Assembly (NCBI RefSeq): GCF_030272615.1
Contig: NC_081408.1
Span: 407,327,889-407,391,888, forward strand
DNA from: Cryptomeria japonica
Lineage: Eukaryota > Streptophyta > Pinopsida > Cupressales > Cupressaceae
DNA: 64,000 bases
Direction of reading: 5' to 3'
Of the stretch, positions 44,996 to 57,032 are shown in pieces. The notes under the pieces are model-generated. The model saw only the letters and a list, made by a program, of their open reading frames with translations. It had not been told where the DNA came from and searched no databases. The stretch's first letter is position 1. Each line of letters opens with the position of its first letter. Position numbers and translations under genes: made by a program.

Positions 44996-45059
44996 ATGAA
45001 AGAAAACACATTATATTGTAATATGTAATGTTTTCTTTACAAATACATACAAAAAATGG

Positions 45060-45990
45060 CTCACAGGCCTTTTCTTATCATAGCAGCAAAAAGCAAAATG
45101 GAAGCTCTGATAGCACGGTCTCAATCTTCCTCATCATCTTCTTCTTCTTAAATATCTTCCTCCATATAATCCAAGTCCAAATCGAAGAATAGAATAATTA
45201 CTTGGAGAGTAGGAGGATCCTCAGGAGTCTGAATCCTCGAGAAAATGTAGTCCTAAAAATTAGTGTACTAGGCAACACCATCGGTAGGGACCAAGAAATG
45301 CAGGCATAAAAGAAAGTCAGAAGCCTGCTCAACTCAATCCCTATGCTGGGACATAGTCATGGTTTTAAAACCAAAGACCAACAGGAGCCATGGGATGACC
45401 TCACCATGATTGACAAAAATCCTAAGGTCTAAAGTTGTGGGAATTCCCACTAAAGGAAGATCAACCTCAACCACTTCAACAAACCCTCCCAGGTACATTT
45501 CAAGGAAGAGCACTTCAGTAAGATGGGCATCAAGTCATCCATTCATACCAATGTCTAGCAGGGATGCCACAAATCACAAACATATGTTCATTTTCACATG
45601 GTATCTATCTTCAGCACCAACGAAATCCTCTCCCAACACCTATTTTATGGCAGTGATTAAGATTGGATTGCTCCTTCCAGTCATGCATTGTAAGCGTCGG
45701 TCCAAAATATTCATTAAAAAATTAGTCCATGGCCTGATCCTTACTAAAATGATAGGAGTATCCATAGCTCCTCTACTCTGCCACTAGAACAAATGCTAAG
45801 GTGGAAATATCTACCCATCCTAGTCATATTTATAGCAGTAAAATGTCTTCAGACTGAAAGGAGGAGTTAAGAGCTCAACAAACCTGGGCAAGTTGATTCA
45901 TGACATAAATTTTCACATTAGGTGAAAGGAATTGATTGAAGATAATAATCTAGCTATGTAGGGTCTCAGAGAGTGTGCAGGGCATGAGCA
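45060..45990 (-). pseudogene. Degenerate minus-strand retroelement gene
   Basis: Read on the minus strand, phrases such as YTNF, DYIFSRIQTPEDPPTLQVII, LFFDLDLDYMEED and an acidic EEEDDEED run appear with stops. Earlier parts include EVIPWLLLVFGFKTMTMSQH and RSNPILITAIK. The acidic tail resembles the C-terminal end of plant retroelement accessory proteins, but I cannot name the family. It is divergent from the plus-strand gene starting at 46407. About 400 bp of AT-rich sequence lies between them. Confidence 0.45.
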
Positions 45991-46406
45991 TTTGTCACAC
46001 ATTTTTTTGTAGAACTTTTCCCTATTTTGGTAAATCTTCACTTTTCGCCTCCATCAATATGCTGTTGTAGATCATTTTAAATAGAAATAAATGAGAGAAT
46101 GTCCATTTTCTGAGGCAAACATCCAGACATTTCAAATGACAGCAGCAAAAAGCATAATGGCTTTTCATCCTAGCTGATGGTCCATGCAAAATTATTTTTG
46201 TACGAAAATCTTAGTTGGCACATGCATAAGGCAGGATGAATAATTAACACATTGTTGAGTACAAAAATCAGCTAATCAAGCATCTTGAAGACGACTAATG
46301 GTTTTAAGTTTTCATGCAAAATTTTTTTAAACTTGCAAGAAATATCCATTCGCGCTAAGGTATTGGTTTTGTTTGAAGAAGAAGATAAGAAAAATTTTAT
46401 ACAGAG

Positions 46407-47174
46407 ATGGAAGTTCCAAGTGACTCACCAAGTTCCTCAGTGTCTGGTTCATGGGTAGATGTCTATGGAGATCTTTCTTATGATTCTCACCCCATGCCTC
46501 TGAAGCCTACCTATCCAAGAACGAAGTCGAAGGTGAAAACTATGACCAAAAACCCTTCTCTAGTTATAGACAGTTTTGAATTGGTCTACGACCCCGAGTT
46601 AGAAAAGCAGTCAAAGAGCCTCTGAGAGGCCGCTTGTGTGAGGATGCTTAAAAATAAGAATGATTTGGGCTCCATAATAGTTAAGCTCTAGAATTGCGGC
46701 CTTCCGTAGTATATGGTCCCAATGGTTCCCCATTTCCCTGGGTTTATAGAGGCATGTGTAAAAGGTTTTAGTCCGAACCCCGCCATTATTTAGGGCAGTT
46801 CACTAAAAATAGAGATAAACACAGATGCCATCAGGGACATGCTATGCATTCTCATGCTCATAGGTGAAACATAAATTTTTAGGTGGGAGGCACTAGAGTC
46901 ATATTGGCGAAAAAGGATAGATGTCGTAAGTTTTTGCAGCAGTGCAATGGATAAAAAGCTCACCCAGCTTCCAAAACTCCCATTGGCGTATAGTGATTTG
47001 AAACAATAGGATTTGAAATAACGTTGCCTCAATGTTGGCTTAGATTTTTGGCCTCGATAATGACTTGAATATCTATCCTTTCCAATTGGGATTACTCTTT
47101 AAGATCCGCAAGCAAGGGGAAGCTTTCTAGTATGATTTTGTTGATGTCCTCATCCAAGAAATGATAAATCGGTT
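46407..47174 (+). pseudogene. Element D accessory gene, first part
   Basis: ATG at 46407 opens MEVPSDSPSSSVSGSWVDVY, then a Ser/Pro/Lys-rich part, then PNPAII and LKIEINTDAIRDMLCI, a short helical phrase like those in other ORF2 proteins, then RWEALESYWRKRIDVVSFCS. Stops and frame changes are frequent. At 47174 the frame is cut by an LTR-like block; joining 47174 to 51548 gives LIQEMINRLINFLTQFR without a frame change. The function is unknown. This is probably a retroelement accessory or Gag-like protein. Confidence 0.55.
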
Positions 47175-50100
47175 TGTTGGAACCCTAAAATTTTCAAATT
47201 TTAGAGTCCCAGATTCATGCCAAAAAGTAGATTTCTATGTTCAATCATGTTTCACATCTATAATCAATCAGGTTCTTCCATTTCCAACTCTAAGAAACCA
47301 GGTTTCATGCATGAACAAGGTGGTCGATTTCCAGGTATGTATGTGGTTGCAAAGGTAAAATCATTCCAGGTACGCCTTTTTGAATCATAATTTCTTCTCA
47401 CCTAAGCACTATTATGTCAATTTAATTGTTCATATACATTTTTTATATCATAAATATGTTCTATGCCAAATTTTAGATCCTCTTGATAATAGTTTTTATT
47501 TCTCTTGAGGCTAATCTATGTGCATTTTCTTAGAATGTATAAATCACGAATTGAAAGGTCATATTGATAGCTCTTTCCCATTAAAACCTTATGTCAAACT
47601 AATTATTTGTGCTTATTATCTTCATATTAACAAAGCTCGATGCTGAATTTCAAAGTATTGTGAATCTATTTACTATTTTTCATTGGCTAAAACCAAATGG
47701 AGTTTTTTCAGAATTGTTGTTTGCAGGATTACAATGTTGACCAAGTGCTCTCTTTGGATTTTAACATCTATTGGCCAGATAGATATCTTATCAGATGAAA
47801 TAGTCCACATGATTTCCTATATAGAAATAAAACTATTTTCCAGGTTTCAGATCTTCATTAGCCCGTTTCTCATATTTTTGAAGGCAAAAGTAAAGACAGT
47901 TTTTAGATGTTTGTCAGTGAAATTTTTAAGATAAAAAAGTTGTCAACTTTGGTGATTAAAATCTCCGCTCTCAGAAAAGATCTTGAAAAACCGTTTGGTG
48001 AAAGTTTTTTTGGTATATGAGAATATGTTCCCGTAAGATTTCATGAGAATCGAAGAAGTTTTGACCTGCTTTTTAATTGTTTTATGTTTGATCCCGACAT
48101 AAAAATGCGTCAGAAAAAAGTTTTGAATTTGAACAATCAGAGGACAACCCACTTAATATTTTGATGTCAAATTCTTCTATTTTAATTTTCACAGATATTA
48201 GACCTCGTTTTATGTCTTATTTTAAATTTTATATTGCCCGCGACTAGCTCTGGCAGGCCAGTTTACAAAGCAAGTATCAAAATTTGGCGAGCTACTTGAA
48301 ATTTGAAATAAAACCCATTCAATTATCATAACTTTTGGCCAATTTTTCGTGGCATTTGGATACCTAGTTAGTCAGCAATGAAATTACTCCAAAATAGGCT
48401 GTAGGAGAAATTAAATTTTTATTTTCTTACATAGTTTGAAGCATTGACAAAGCCAAAGGCTTCTTCAATGTCATTGGGCATCGAGGTAACAAAAAAATAC
48501 CTTTCCGATAATAGAGAGCTATGCCGATGGAGATCATTCAGGTAATATTATTTTAAATCTTCTTTGCCATTAGGTAAGTATTATTAAATAAATATTTTAC
48601 GTTTTAATTTTTTCGAATTGTAAAATACAAAAAAAATACTTAGAGCAATATTTTGACTGTACTAAATTATTAAAATGACATTTTTTATAATCTTTACTAT
48701 AGTTGCTTTATTAATTTAATTATTTCATTACGAAATATGATATGCTTTGCTCTAATGTATATACGGAGGTGAAAGCATATTTATTTGAGGGCAAAGATTA
48801 TTTTTATTAACATTTGCATAAGGGATTATTTTGTTAAAAAAAATATTTTTCTAATTATCCCTAATGTAAATTTTTATTCATAATAAATTGATTATGCCAT
48901 TTTGTGTGTAGAAAGATTATACTTATTTCCAACCGGGCAGTAAGTATTTATCACTTGAGGTTTATTGTAATGATTTTCTATTCTTTAATATTTTAAATCA
49001 TTATCTTGAAATGACATTATTACATTTAATCTTGCTATGTAAATAATATTCCCATATTATTTATTTTTGTTATTTTTTGAAAATTGAAGAGGAAATATTT
49101 TGCTAATAGGATGAAAGATAATTCTAGTATTATAATTTTCCTTTTATCGTCTTGTAAATATTTTTACCTTTAATCAATAAATTTAATATTTTAGGGTAAA
49201 TTATATTTATTAAAATGAATAAATATCTAATTATGTTTTTATTGTGCAGAAAGTTTTCATTATTTCTTTCATGGGATAGGAAGTATTCCTTACCCCCAGA
49301 ACTTCATATAATCAATATCACACATAGAGGGATAATGATTTTTATTTTTGAAATAGCACTTTAATAAGGATTAAAATATTATTTTATTTCTTGCCTTTGA
49401 AAAGTTATAATTGTGATATTTTTATCAAAAGGGAAAAGTGTATGTGGTATATGATGACCTAAATAGGTTTTGATATATTATTATGTCATCTTATATTCCC
49501 TTATTGTTCTTTTCACCCTAGGTAAATGAATTGAACATATTCATTAGGGTAAATTATTTACATCATATAGTTAATGATTTGATTGATTTTGGCAAGTATA
49601 TATTCTATTGGAATTGCCCTAAAAGTGTGAAAATGCGTTCTTATCACATGGTTGGAATATTGATTCACGGATGTCATTTCCAAAAGGGAAGCATATTCTT
49701 ATCATATCAGACTACCTTATGTTATTATTTGAACGCACATCAAGATGAAACTTATATGTGTTATTTACCCTAAATAAGTGTGTTGAATAAATATATTAGG
49801 GTAAAGTGTTATTTTATATAAATGGATGTTATGTTTGCAAAATTATTTTCTTAAAATGTAAATACTTTGGTTTTATTGAATTATTTTAAACAAGTATTTA
49901 TATAAAGATTATTGACTTTTCAAACTAAAATCTAAGGTCCATATGTTTAATTTTCAAATCAAGGAATTTGATTGGCTTATCTTGTGTGCAGGAGATATTG
50001 AGAAGATGATGAATATTTGCCGAATAATTTTATCAAGGTGGAGAATAAAAGACACATTATTAAAGCATCATTTAGTGTTTTTTAGGGTTCTCATTTGTAA

Positions 50101-51542
50101 TTATTTATTAAACCATAGGGTGTGTCCTTTGGAATGCAACTGTCTGTAACTTCCCTTCTGTGTATGAAAGGGTGTGTCCTTTCATATATGTCTTTTGATT
50201 CACATACTTATAGGGAGTCATTTTTGTATGTAATAGGAGAACAACATACTGTTGTAAGGACTAAATGTCATTTTGTATTAGGGAAGTCTATAGGAAGAAG
50301 AACTATCATTTGGGCAAGCAATCTGTAATGGAGTATCTGCAAGTGCAGCTTATGTATGCAATTATTTCCTGAAGATTAATATACAAGGTTTGTTGTTTCT
50401 TTTTCCAAATATTGTGTACACTTTTGTGTTGATGATTATCTTTGTCCTCTTACTAAATCTGTTTATATATTTGTTATGATGTGAATCACATGCCATTGCA
50501 TTAAGTGAAAGATTGATTTCTTATTGTTTGTGTAACGCATACTGAACCTTCATAGTTGATGAGAAATTGTCTCTTGAGTTGATAAGATATTTTGTCCACA
50601 AAGTGTCATATATATCCCTAGATATAGGCACTAGTTTGTTATTGATCTTTTAAGGTTTTGATCTGTATGCATTCAAGGTCCTTTGATTCACATACTTATA
50701 GGGAGTCATTTTTGTATGTAATAGGAGAACAACATATTGCTGTAAGGACTAAATGTCATTTTGTATTAGGGAAGTCTATAGGAAGAAGAAGTATCATTTG
50801 TGCAAGCAATCTGTAATGGAGTATCTGCAAGTGTAGCTTATGTATGCAATTATTTCCTGAAGATTAATATACAAGGTTCGTTATTTCTTTTTCCAAATAT
50901 TGTGTACACTTTTGTGTTGATGATTATCTTTGTCCTCTTGATAAATTTGTTTATATATTTGTTATGATGTAAATAACATGCCATTGCATTAAGTGAAAGA
51001 TTGATTTCTTATTGTTTGTGTAACACATACTGAACCTTCATAGTTGATGAGAAATTGTCTCTTGAGTTGATAAGATATTTTGTCCACAAAGTGTCATATA
51101 TATCCCTGGATATAGGCAATGGTTTGTTATTGATCTTTTAAGGTTTTGATCTGTATGCATTCAAGGTCCTTGATAGAGAAACGTTATTCCCAAATCCTAT
51201 ATGAACTGATCTATGCAGATTTCATTTAAGTCTTGAAAGAAATATCATTTTCAATATACATTCACAATCATTTCTTTTCAAAGCATTCAGTTAAAGCACA
51301 TAATAAAGCATAGTTGCAGAACAATAATTTGCCAGTTGTGTAAACTTGCTAAAAGGTTTAAATCCATTATAAATAAAATCCCATGCTTGTGAGGAAGAGG
51401 CACACCCACCTAGGTTCAGTGGAGCCTTAAGTGCAAAGGGATTTGGTCTTTGACCACCTTGTTCGTTGGCCAAGGCTGATTGGACTACTTGAGGATTTGG
51501 CAAGTCTTTTGGTTTTCCAATCTGTGGTTTTGGGAACCAACA
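47175..51542. repeat. LTR-like block of 4.37 kb, probable solo LTR
   Basis: It starts TGTTGGAACCC and ends GGGAACCAACA, with inverted ends in TG...CA form. Flanks are cggtt and cagtt, a target duplication with one mismatch. Excision restores the D gene frame. The interior is AT-rich without a supported gene and contains a 488-bp tandem duplication. No RT or Gag sequence was seen, so a solo LTR of a large Ty3 element is likeliest. Confidence 0.65.
50194..51169. repeat. 488-bp tandem duplication
   Basis: 50194-50681 and 50682-51169 match nearly base for base, starting TTTGATTCACATACTTATAG and ending ATTCAAGGTCC. About a dozen substitutions are visible (for example actgttgtaagg versus attgctgtaagg). 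It lies in the right part of the 4.37-kb block. Confidence 0.9.
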
Positions 51543-51547
51543 CAGTT

Positions 51548-53930
51548 GATCAACTTTCTGACACAATTTAGGTTCAGGTACACATATTTTCTAATACATA
51601 TGTTCCTACATCATAATGTAGATTTCTTTAGTCATTACATAAATTTGTCAGTGTCTGACGATCAAAGAAAGAAGAAGCATCTAACCACATGGACTCCCAT
51701 CTTGTTTCCTACGCATGATGCCTATGCTTTTTCCGATTTCTTCCTTGCCCCACTATGCAAGATTTAGCAAGACAAGATCCTGATTCCTTTTCTCACTTCT
51801 CGATGGAGTAAATTGGTTGGATGATGACATGCAAACCCCATTGTGATTGGTTCCTAGGAAAAGACTTTTCTTTTGTTAGAGTCTATGATTTTGTGGAGGA
51901 TCCTTTTCTCCTCTCAGCTTGTATCACTAAGCGAACATTGGCCTTATAAATATTCAGGCAGCTGGTTATAGTTGAGCTCCACATAGGTATAGGTAAACAT
52001 GAAACTGCTATAATCCATGACAACAAGATATTAGGGCCCATTGCCTTGGTGATAAGACTTCAGGCTGAAGGCATGCTTACTTCAAAGTTGGTGCAGTTGG
52101 GTTTTGTGGTTATTGATGAGCAATGAAGTTATGATCCGGATGGTTGTTTTTTAAATAAAAAAATTCCTATTATGCATGATCTGCATGAGTCCTAGGAAGG
52201 CTGGGTCAACCTACCAATAGAAGATCCTCGGCTATATGTAGACTTGGATGCCATCCCTATCAAGAAAAGGCTGCCATGGCTAGAGTTTTACACCCCCATT
52301 GGAAAAGTAGATCCTGTGAAAAAGATCCCTCTTATTTTGCAAAGGAAAATGGATGAAGATGGGTGGTGAGAGGAGAAGAATAGGTTTTTGGACATATCAA
52401 CAAGAGATTTAGCAACCCCGACTAGCATTAGGCAATCATCCTTTGAAAGATACTTTTGAGTCAGAATGGAAAAAGTACAATGTAGATATAGAGGATGATT
52501 ATGAACCTCATGAGGGAAACACCGATTCTCTGGAACCAGCTCCGCAACAAGAATCTCAATAGATAGAGAAAGGGAAACAGATCAAGCTAGGGCCAACTCA
52601 TCAAGCAACAATCTCTCTGGTTGCTTGCGAAGCTATCAAAAGGCCTCGTTCATAAATATTGCACAAACAATCCAGTGAGACTTTTAAGTCTCGGATACCA
52701 ATGCATGTTGGTTCTTCTCCCCCAAGAAAGAAGCAGACCCTAGCAAATTCCCTGGGGGGTACTCAAACACAGGTACCCATTGTGGCCCAAAGTTCAACAA
52801 TGATGGCAATGTCTCTAGCTCAAGTATTTTTCTCTTCTCCTCTTCTCTCTTCTTGATCTTTGATTTCTCCACCCTTGTCAACTCCCACTACTAGTCCCCC
52901 TACTATAGTAGCATTGTTCGCAACTATAATGCAATCTTATTCAGCCCTTGTATTCTATAACTTTCTAGCTTCTCACCCGCATAGTACTATTGTTACAAGA
53001 GCAACATCAAATGTTCACCAATCTCTTGTGACCCCTACTCAATCAACATTTGCATATTCAGTGGCACAAGTATTAGGTTTTGCGAGCTCCACGCCTCCAA
53101 CATCATTAAGTGCTAATCCATTTTCATCTCCCTTTCTCTCTTTCCACCCTCGCTCAGCCAATCCAAATGTATTTGAGAGCTCCTATAGTCTTGATTCATT
53201 TTGCTCTCCTACCTAGCACTCACTTCGCGGGGCACAAAAACTCCTTCGCCATCAGACTTTACGTAGCAGGAAAGTTTTGCTAAACTTGCTCAGGCATAGA
53301 CGGCTCAAAAGTGAAAAGTAAAGTATCAAAAAAGCTTGTAGAGCCCAGCATACAGACACATAACAATGAAGAGAGTCAAAACCTATTGTTCACGGCCATT
53401 GTTTCCAATATCATCAAACTAGCAGGACAAATACAGTTGAAAGATTACTTGATGCATGCCATTGACATTGATATGAAAACGGCTCGTCTGCAGGACAAAG
53501 TAGAAATGATGGAGGAGACACAAAGGGAAGTATCATTCGAATTCCTAAAGCATGCCCAACATTCAGATAAAGTCAAGAAAGAATTTAACTATGCCAAATT
53601 CATGGTTGATCACTTGAAGAAGGAAGAAAGGGAAAGGAAAAAAGAAATCACTCACCTCCAATATGATGTTCAACAAGAGAAGGTAGAAAGGGAAAAAATC
53701 CAAAGTACCTTAAATAATCTAGTATCCTAGTTATAGGTAGAAAAACTTGCAAAAAGTGAATTGACTGAGAATCTCCATGATCAGGAGCAGGAGTCAAGGC
53801 AACTCTAAGAAAGCTTCCCAGATATAAATCAAATTCAAGCCTAGCTGCAAGATGTCATTCAGGATAAAGAGAAATATGCGCAGGAGCTAGGTAATGTGCA
53901 AACACTCCTTTTAGAGGAAAAGAAGGAAAG
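51548..53930 (+). pseudogene. Element D accessory gene, second part (linker and coiled coil)
   Basis: It continues HLTTWTPILFPTHDAYAFSD, then DAIPIKKRLPWLEFYTPIGK near 52260 and VDPVKKIPLILQRKMDEDGW. A Ser/Thr/Pro-rich linker follows (52659-53216). The C-terminal part is a strong coiled coil at 53311-53920 (AIDIDMKTARLQDKVEMMEE, HLKKEERERKKEITHLQYDV). Several frame changes and stops separate the parts, all on the plus strand. The gene ends at or just beyond the start of the D LTR. Confidence 0.55.
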
Positions 53931-53933
53931 TGG

Positions 53934-55464
53934 TGTAGGAGCACCTAAGGGTTGAAATGCCCTTAACCAATTTTGGCATGTACATACTATGGACTAGCTC
54001 TAAGTCCTTTTTGTTTGTATTTTTTGAAATTTTGCCTATCGGCAAGACCTACCCTGATCGGCAGGACTTGTCCTGATGCGGTCATCAGTGATTGGAGTGG
54101 AGTTATCAAGTATCAGATAGATTAGTTTTATGCTACCGTGATGACCCGATGGGAAAGAAATTAGTTCAAAAGTTTCAAGCAATTGAAATGATTCAAGCTT
54201 CATAACGAGTGGATGTCTCTGTTTTAAGTTATTTTCTGTACTTAAACTTTGAACCAATTTTCAAAGCGGATCAAAAGGTTCAAGGTTCAAGAGTTATCTT
54301 CTAAGGCTCTTGATGATAATAAAAGTGGCACGGACCTATTTGTATCGATCATCGCAAGGACTACTTCTATTTTAAACCGATGGCCCGATGACAAAGCACA
54401 AGCGGAGGAGCATCGGACAAAGGGATTTCTTGTTATCCCGATACCTGATGGAACATCACAAAGTGGAGCATTGGCCATTAGGTTAACTTGTTTGGTGGGT
54501 CCCCGATGACCCAATGGAAATGCCCAAAGAGTGGAGAAAAGAATCGGCTACCGAACGAAGGGATTTCTTGTTATTCTGATGCCCGAAAGGAAGTGTGGAG
54601 TGCAAAAAGTCACGATAGGCCATCGAAAGCTAGGATTTGTTGCCACATCGATGACCCAATGGAACCTATGAGATAGTTACAAATGGAAACCATTGGTAAC
54701 AAGATTTATCTCATCCAATAGGACAAGTTCATAATAGAAGGGAAAATGTATAAAAGACCCTATGGGCATTTGTAAAGGGTTGGTTATTGGATCATTTTGG
54801 AAAAACAAAAGAAATACATACAAGTCTATTTTTTGGTTCTGATCACTGAAGTACTATTCTATATTGTTTTGCTAAGTTTTTCATTACAGTTTTGTAGCTA
54901 GAGTTTCCTTGTTATTGTTCATTCTTTATTTTGAATCCACATTGTAAATATGGCTCTATCTTGAAACTCCACCATGGGATCCACGCGGCCATTGGAGCAC
55001 TTTAGGAAAAGCCAAAAATGTACAGTATGAGTAAAATAGTAGTAAGAGGAAACCAGGAAATGGCAATCGCCATTTCTACGTCTAGGCGAGCTTGGAAGTA
55101 GTCTAGCTAGGTTTTAGTAATATAATGAAGATAACTTGCAAGGAAGGAATCGGCTGAGAACTAGAAGAAGTTTTGGAAGGCTACAAGCCTGAAACCTTGA
55201 CATTGTGAATTCAATAAAGAAAAGTTTGCTAAACAAAACAAAATGGGTGGTTTGGCAACAAGAGAATATAAGTGTGTGTGTCCTACACCCCTGCAAGGAT
55301 GTAGTGAGAAATTTTACTTTGTGATCTTGAGGAAGGTGAGATAAGCAAACAAATGGTAGGGAAGCCCTTAGGAGTCTAGTGGAGTAGACTTGAAACCCAG
55401 GAAGGGATAGGATAAAACCATCAGAGAAGACTAATTGATGGTTGATTAGGTAGCCTTCCTATCA
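53934..55464 (+). repeat. LTR of element D
   Basis: It runs from TGTAGGAGC, preceded by a purine tract (53913-53933), to CCTATCA, followed by a primer-binding site. A TATA box (tgtataaaag) is near 54746. In the first 700 bp a word like CGATGACCCGATGG recurs (54139, 54377, 54500, 54646). The left border is a best guess, because coding-like sequence may read a few codons past it. Confidence 0.5.
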
Positions 55465-55467
55465 AAT

Positions 55468-55479
55468 TGGTATCAGAGC
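55468..55479 (+). promoter_or_regulatory. Primer-binding site behind the D LTR
   Basis: TGGTATCAGAGC is complementary to initiator Met tRNA and sits 3 nt after the LTR end. Only about 45 bp of internal sequence remains before the E LTR. Confidence 0.85.
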
Positions 55480-55523
55480 ATGTTTAGAGTTGATAAGAAA
55501 GTAGTTGATGTCAGACACTGAGT

Positions 55524-55818
55524 TGTTAGGACTTGGAGGCAATTGAGAGGGGGGGGTGAATCAGTTGTCTATTAATTTCAACCCAAATATACTTTAACCA
55601 AATTTAGTGCATAATACTGGTAAACTAGACTTAATGTCGGTAGACAGTTTAGCAGTTAATAATAGTATCGGTAAAGTTTAATAGAAACAAAAGACAAATA
55701 ACATCCACAACACATAACACAATTATTTGTACGTGGAAACCATGTAAGGGGAAAAACCACGGTGGGAAACCTTACCCACAATCAGATGATACTACTACAG
55801 ATAGTATGTGTGTACAAA
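55524..55818 (-). repeat. E: Copia-G-family LTR, left part
   Basis: TGTTAGGACTTGGAGG, then the G-run box and ggtgaatcagttgtc, match the G LTR start at 26505 and onward, including gtacgtggaaaccatgtaag. It is cut at about 55818 by element C and resumes at about 63744. Confidence 0.8.
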
Positions 55819-56990
55819 TGGTGCTATTTACTAAGTTGTCATGAGTTTTATGCCCAAAGTCATTCTATATACTCTAGTCTATTAATACCACCGAAATGTC
55901 CAGTCGGTAATTACTAAGGTGTCGGTTACAGAGAAAGGCTAGTCACCGAGATGAGACACACCGAGCTGTCTACCGAGTAAAGTTCTATGTCTACCGAGCA
56001 ACAAAGAAGGTATACCGAGTCAATCTAAACCGAGTGAAAATGTGTTACCAGATTCAATGAACCTGGACACACATGTGAAACGTGTTACAAGATTCGAGAA
56101 CATGGAACCGTTATTACATAGGAAATTGCATTTAAATATTTTGTATGATTTTGAGGGAGTTTATCCAATGAAATAATTTCTATGTTTATTCATTCGATAA
56201 AACATGTTTGTATGATCGATGCATGAATAAGATCACCATCTCAGAGATCTATATATACAGAATGATTTGAGTATCTAATCATGAGAAAAAATGATGAGTT
56301 GAATATGAAAATCTTGAGAGAAGATAAGATGTGAAGATTAACAGAGATATTCAGAGGTCACTGAAAAGGTATTTTCAAAGAATAGTTTAAGTGATAGAGT
56401 ATACAGAAGTGGTCACCGAGTTGAGTTATCAATTACCAAGGTATTCTATGAGCAAGGTAATTTCATATTGAGCACATAGAGTCTGCTATAATATTTTAGA
56501 TGTAAAGTTGCAAATATTTTGTAAAGATTTTGATTGAATTATTTTGAGTTGAGTTAGAAACCTTTAACAGGGTAAAAGACTCTAAGAGAGTCTATAAATT
56601 GTAAAGCCTTTAACCAGGTACAACATTTTGTAAGTGTTTGTAAATCCTTTATCAAGGTAGATCTAAAGATATTTGTACTCCTAACAGTGTAATCTATCAA
56701 AAATAGCTAAGCATGTAGCTCTAACCGAGCAATCTTGATTATTGTAGTAGTGAAGTTGTGGGTGCCATCCCCACCGCAGTTTTTCTCTCTAACTAAGAGT
56801 TTCTACATAACCAAAATCTTTGTGTTATGGAGTGAAATTTTTATGAATGTTATTTCTATGATTATGTTTCAGAATTATATATTATGAGATCAGCAGTATT
56901 TAGTTTATGTTTAATAGTAAAATTATTGTTCAGGAAAAGTTTTGAAGTACTGATTCACCCCTCCCCTCTTAGTACATTAGCTTTTCTGCT
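55819..56990 (+). repeat. 5' LTR of element C
   Basis: It is collinear with 62558-63737, with few differences. It starts TGGTGCTATTTAC (right copy TGTTGCTATTTAC) and includes the box GATTCACCCCTCCCCTC near 56951. Words such as accgag and tcggta recur. The right border is approximate. Confidence 0.85.
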
Positions 56991-57032
56991 CTTGGTAAAG
57001 GTTTTAATAGCCTAAAGAGAAAGATCCTATCA

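Larger units (their letters stand above)
26341..45000 (+). mobile_element. L1-type LINE, interrupted by elements F, G and B
   Basis: Coding pieces lie at 26341-26504 and 32928-35026, with extra coding at 35271-36116 and 44123-44747 and a 3' end near 44995. Joining at the two 5-bp target duplications (TTGGG, CTAAC) restores the frames. The RT, zf-RVT and RNase H order matches plant L1 elements. The part upstream of the RT catalytic box is missing because the F LTR sits there. About 4.2 kb of LINE remains. Confidence 0.8.

Noticed and set aside
55468-55479. Initiator tRNA-Met gene
   Set aside because: Only the 12 bases complementary to the tRNA 3' end are present, with no cloverleaf. It is a primer-binding site, as at 37349 and 32126.
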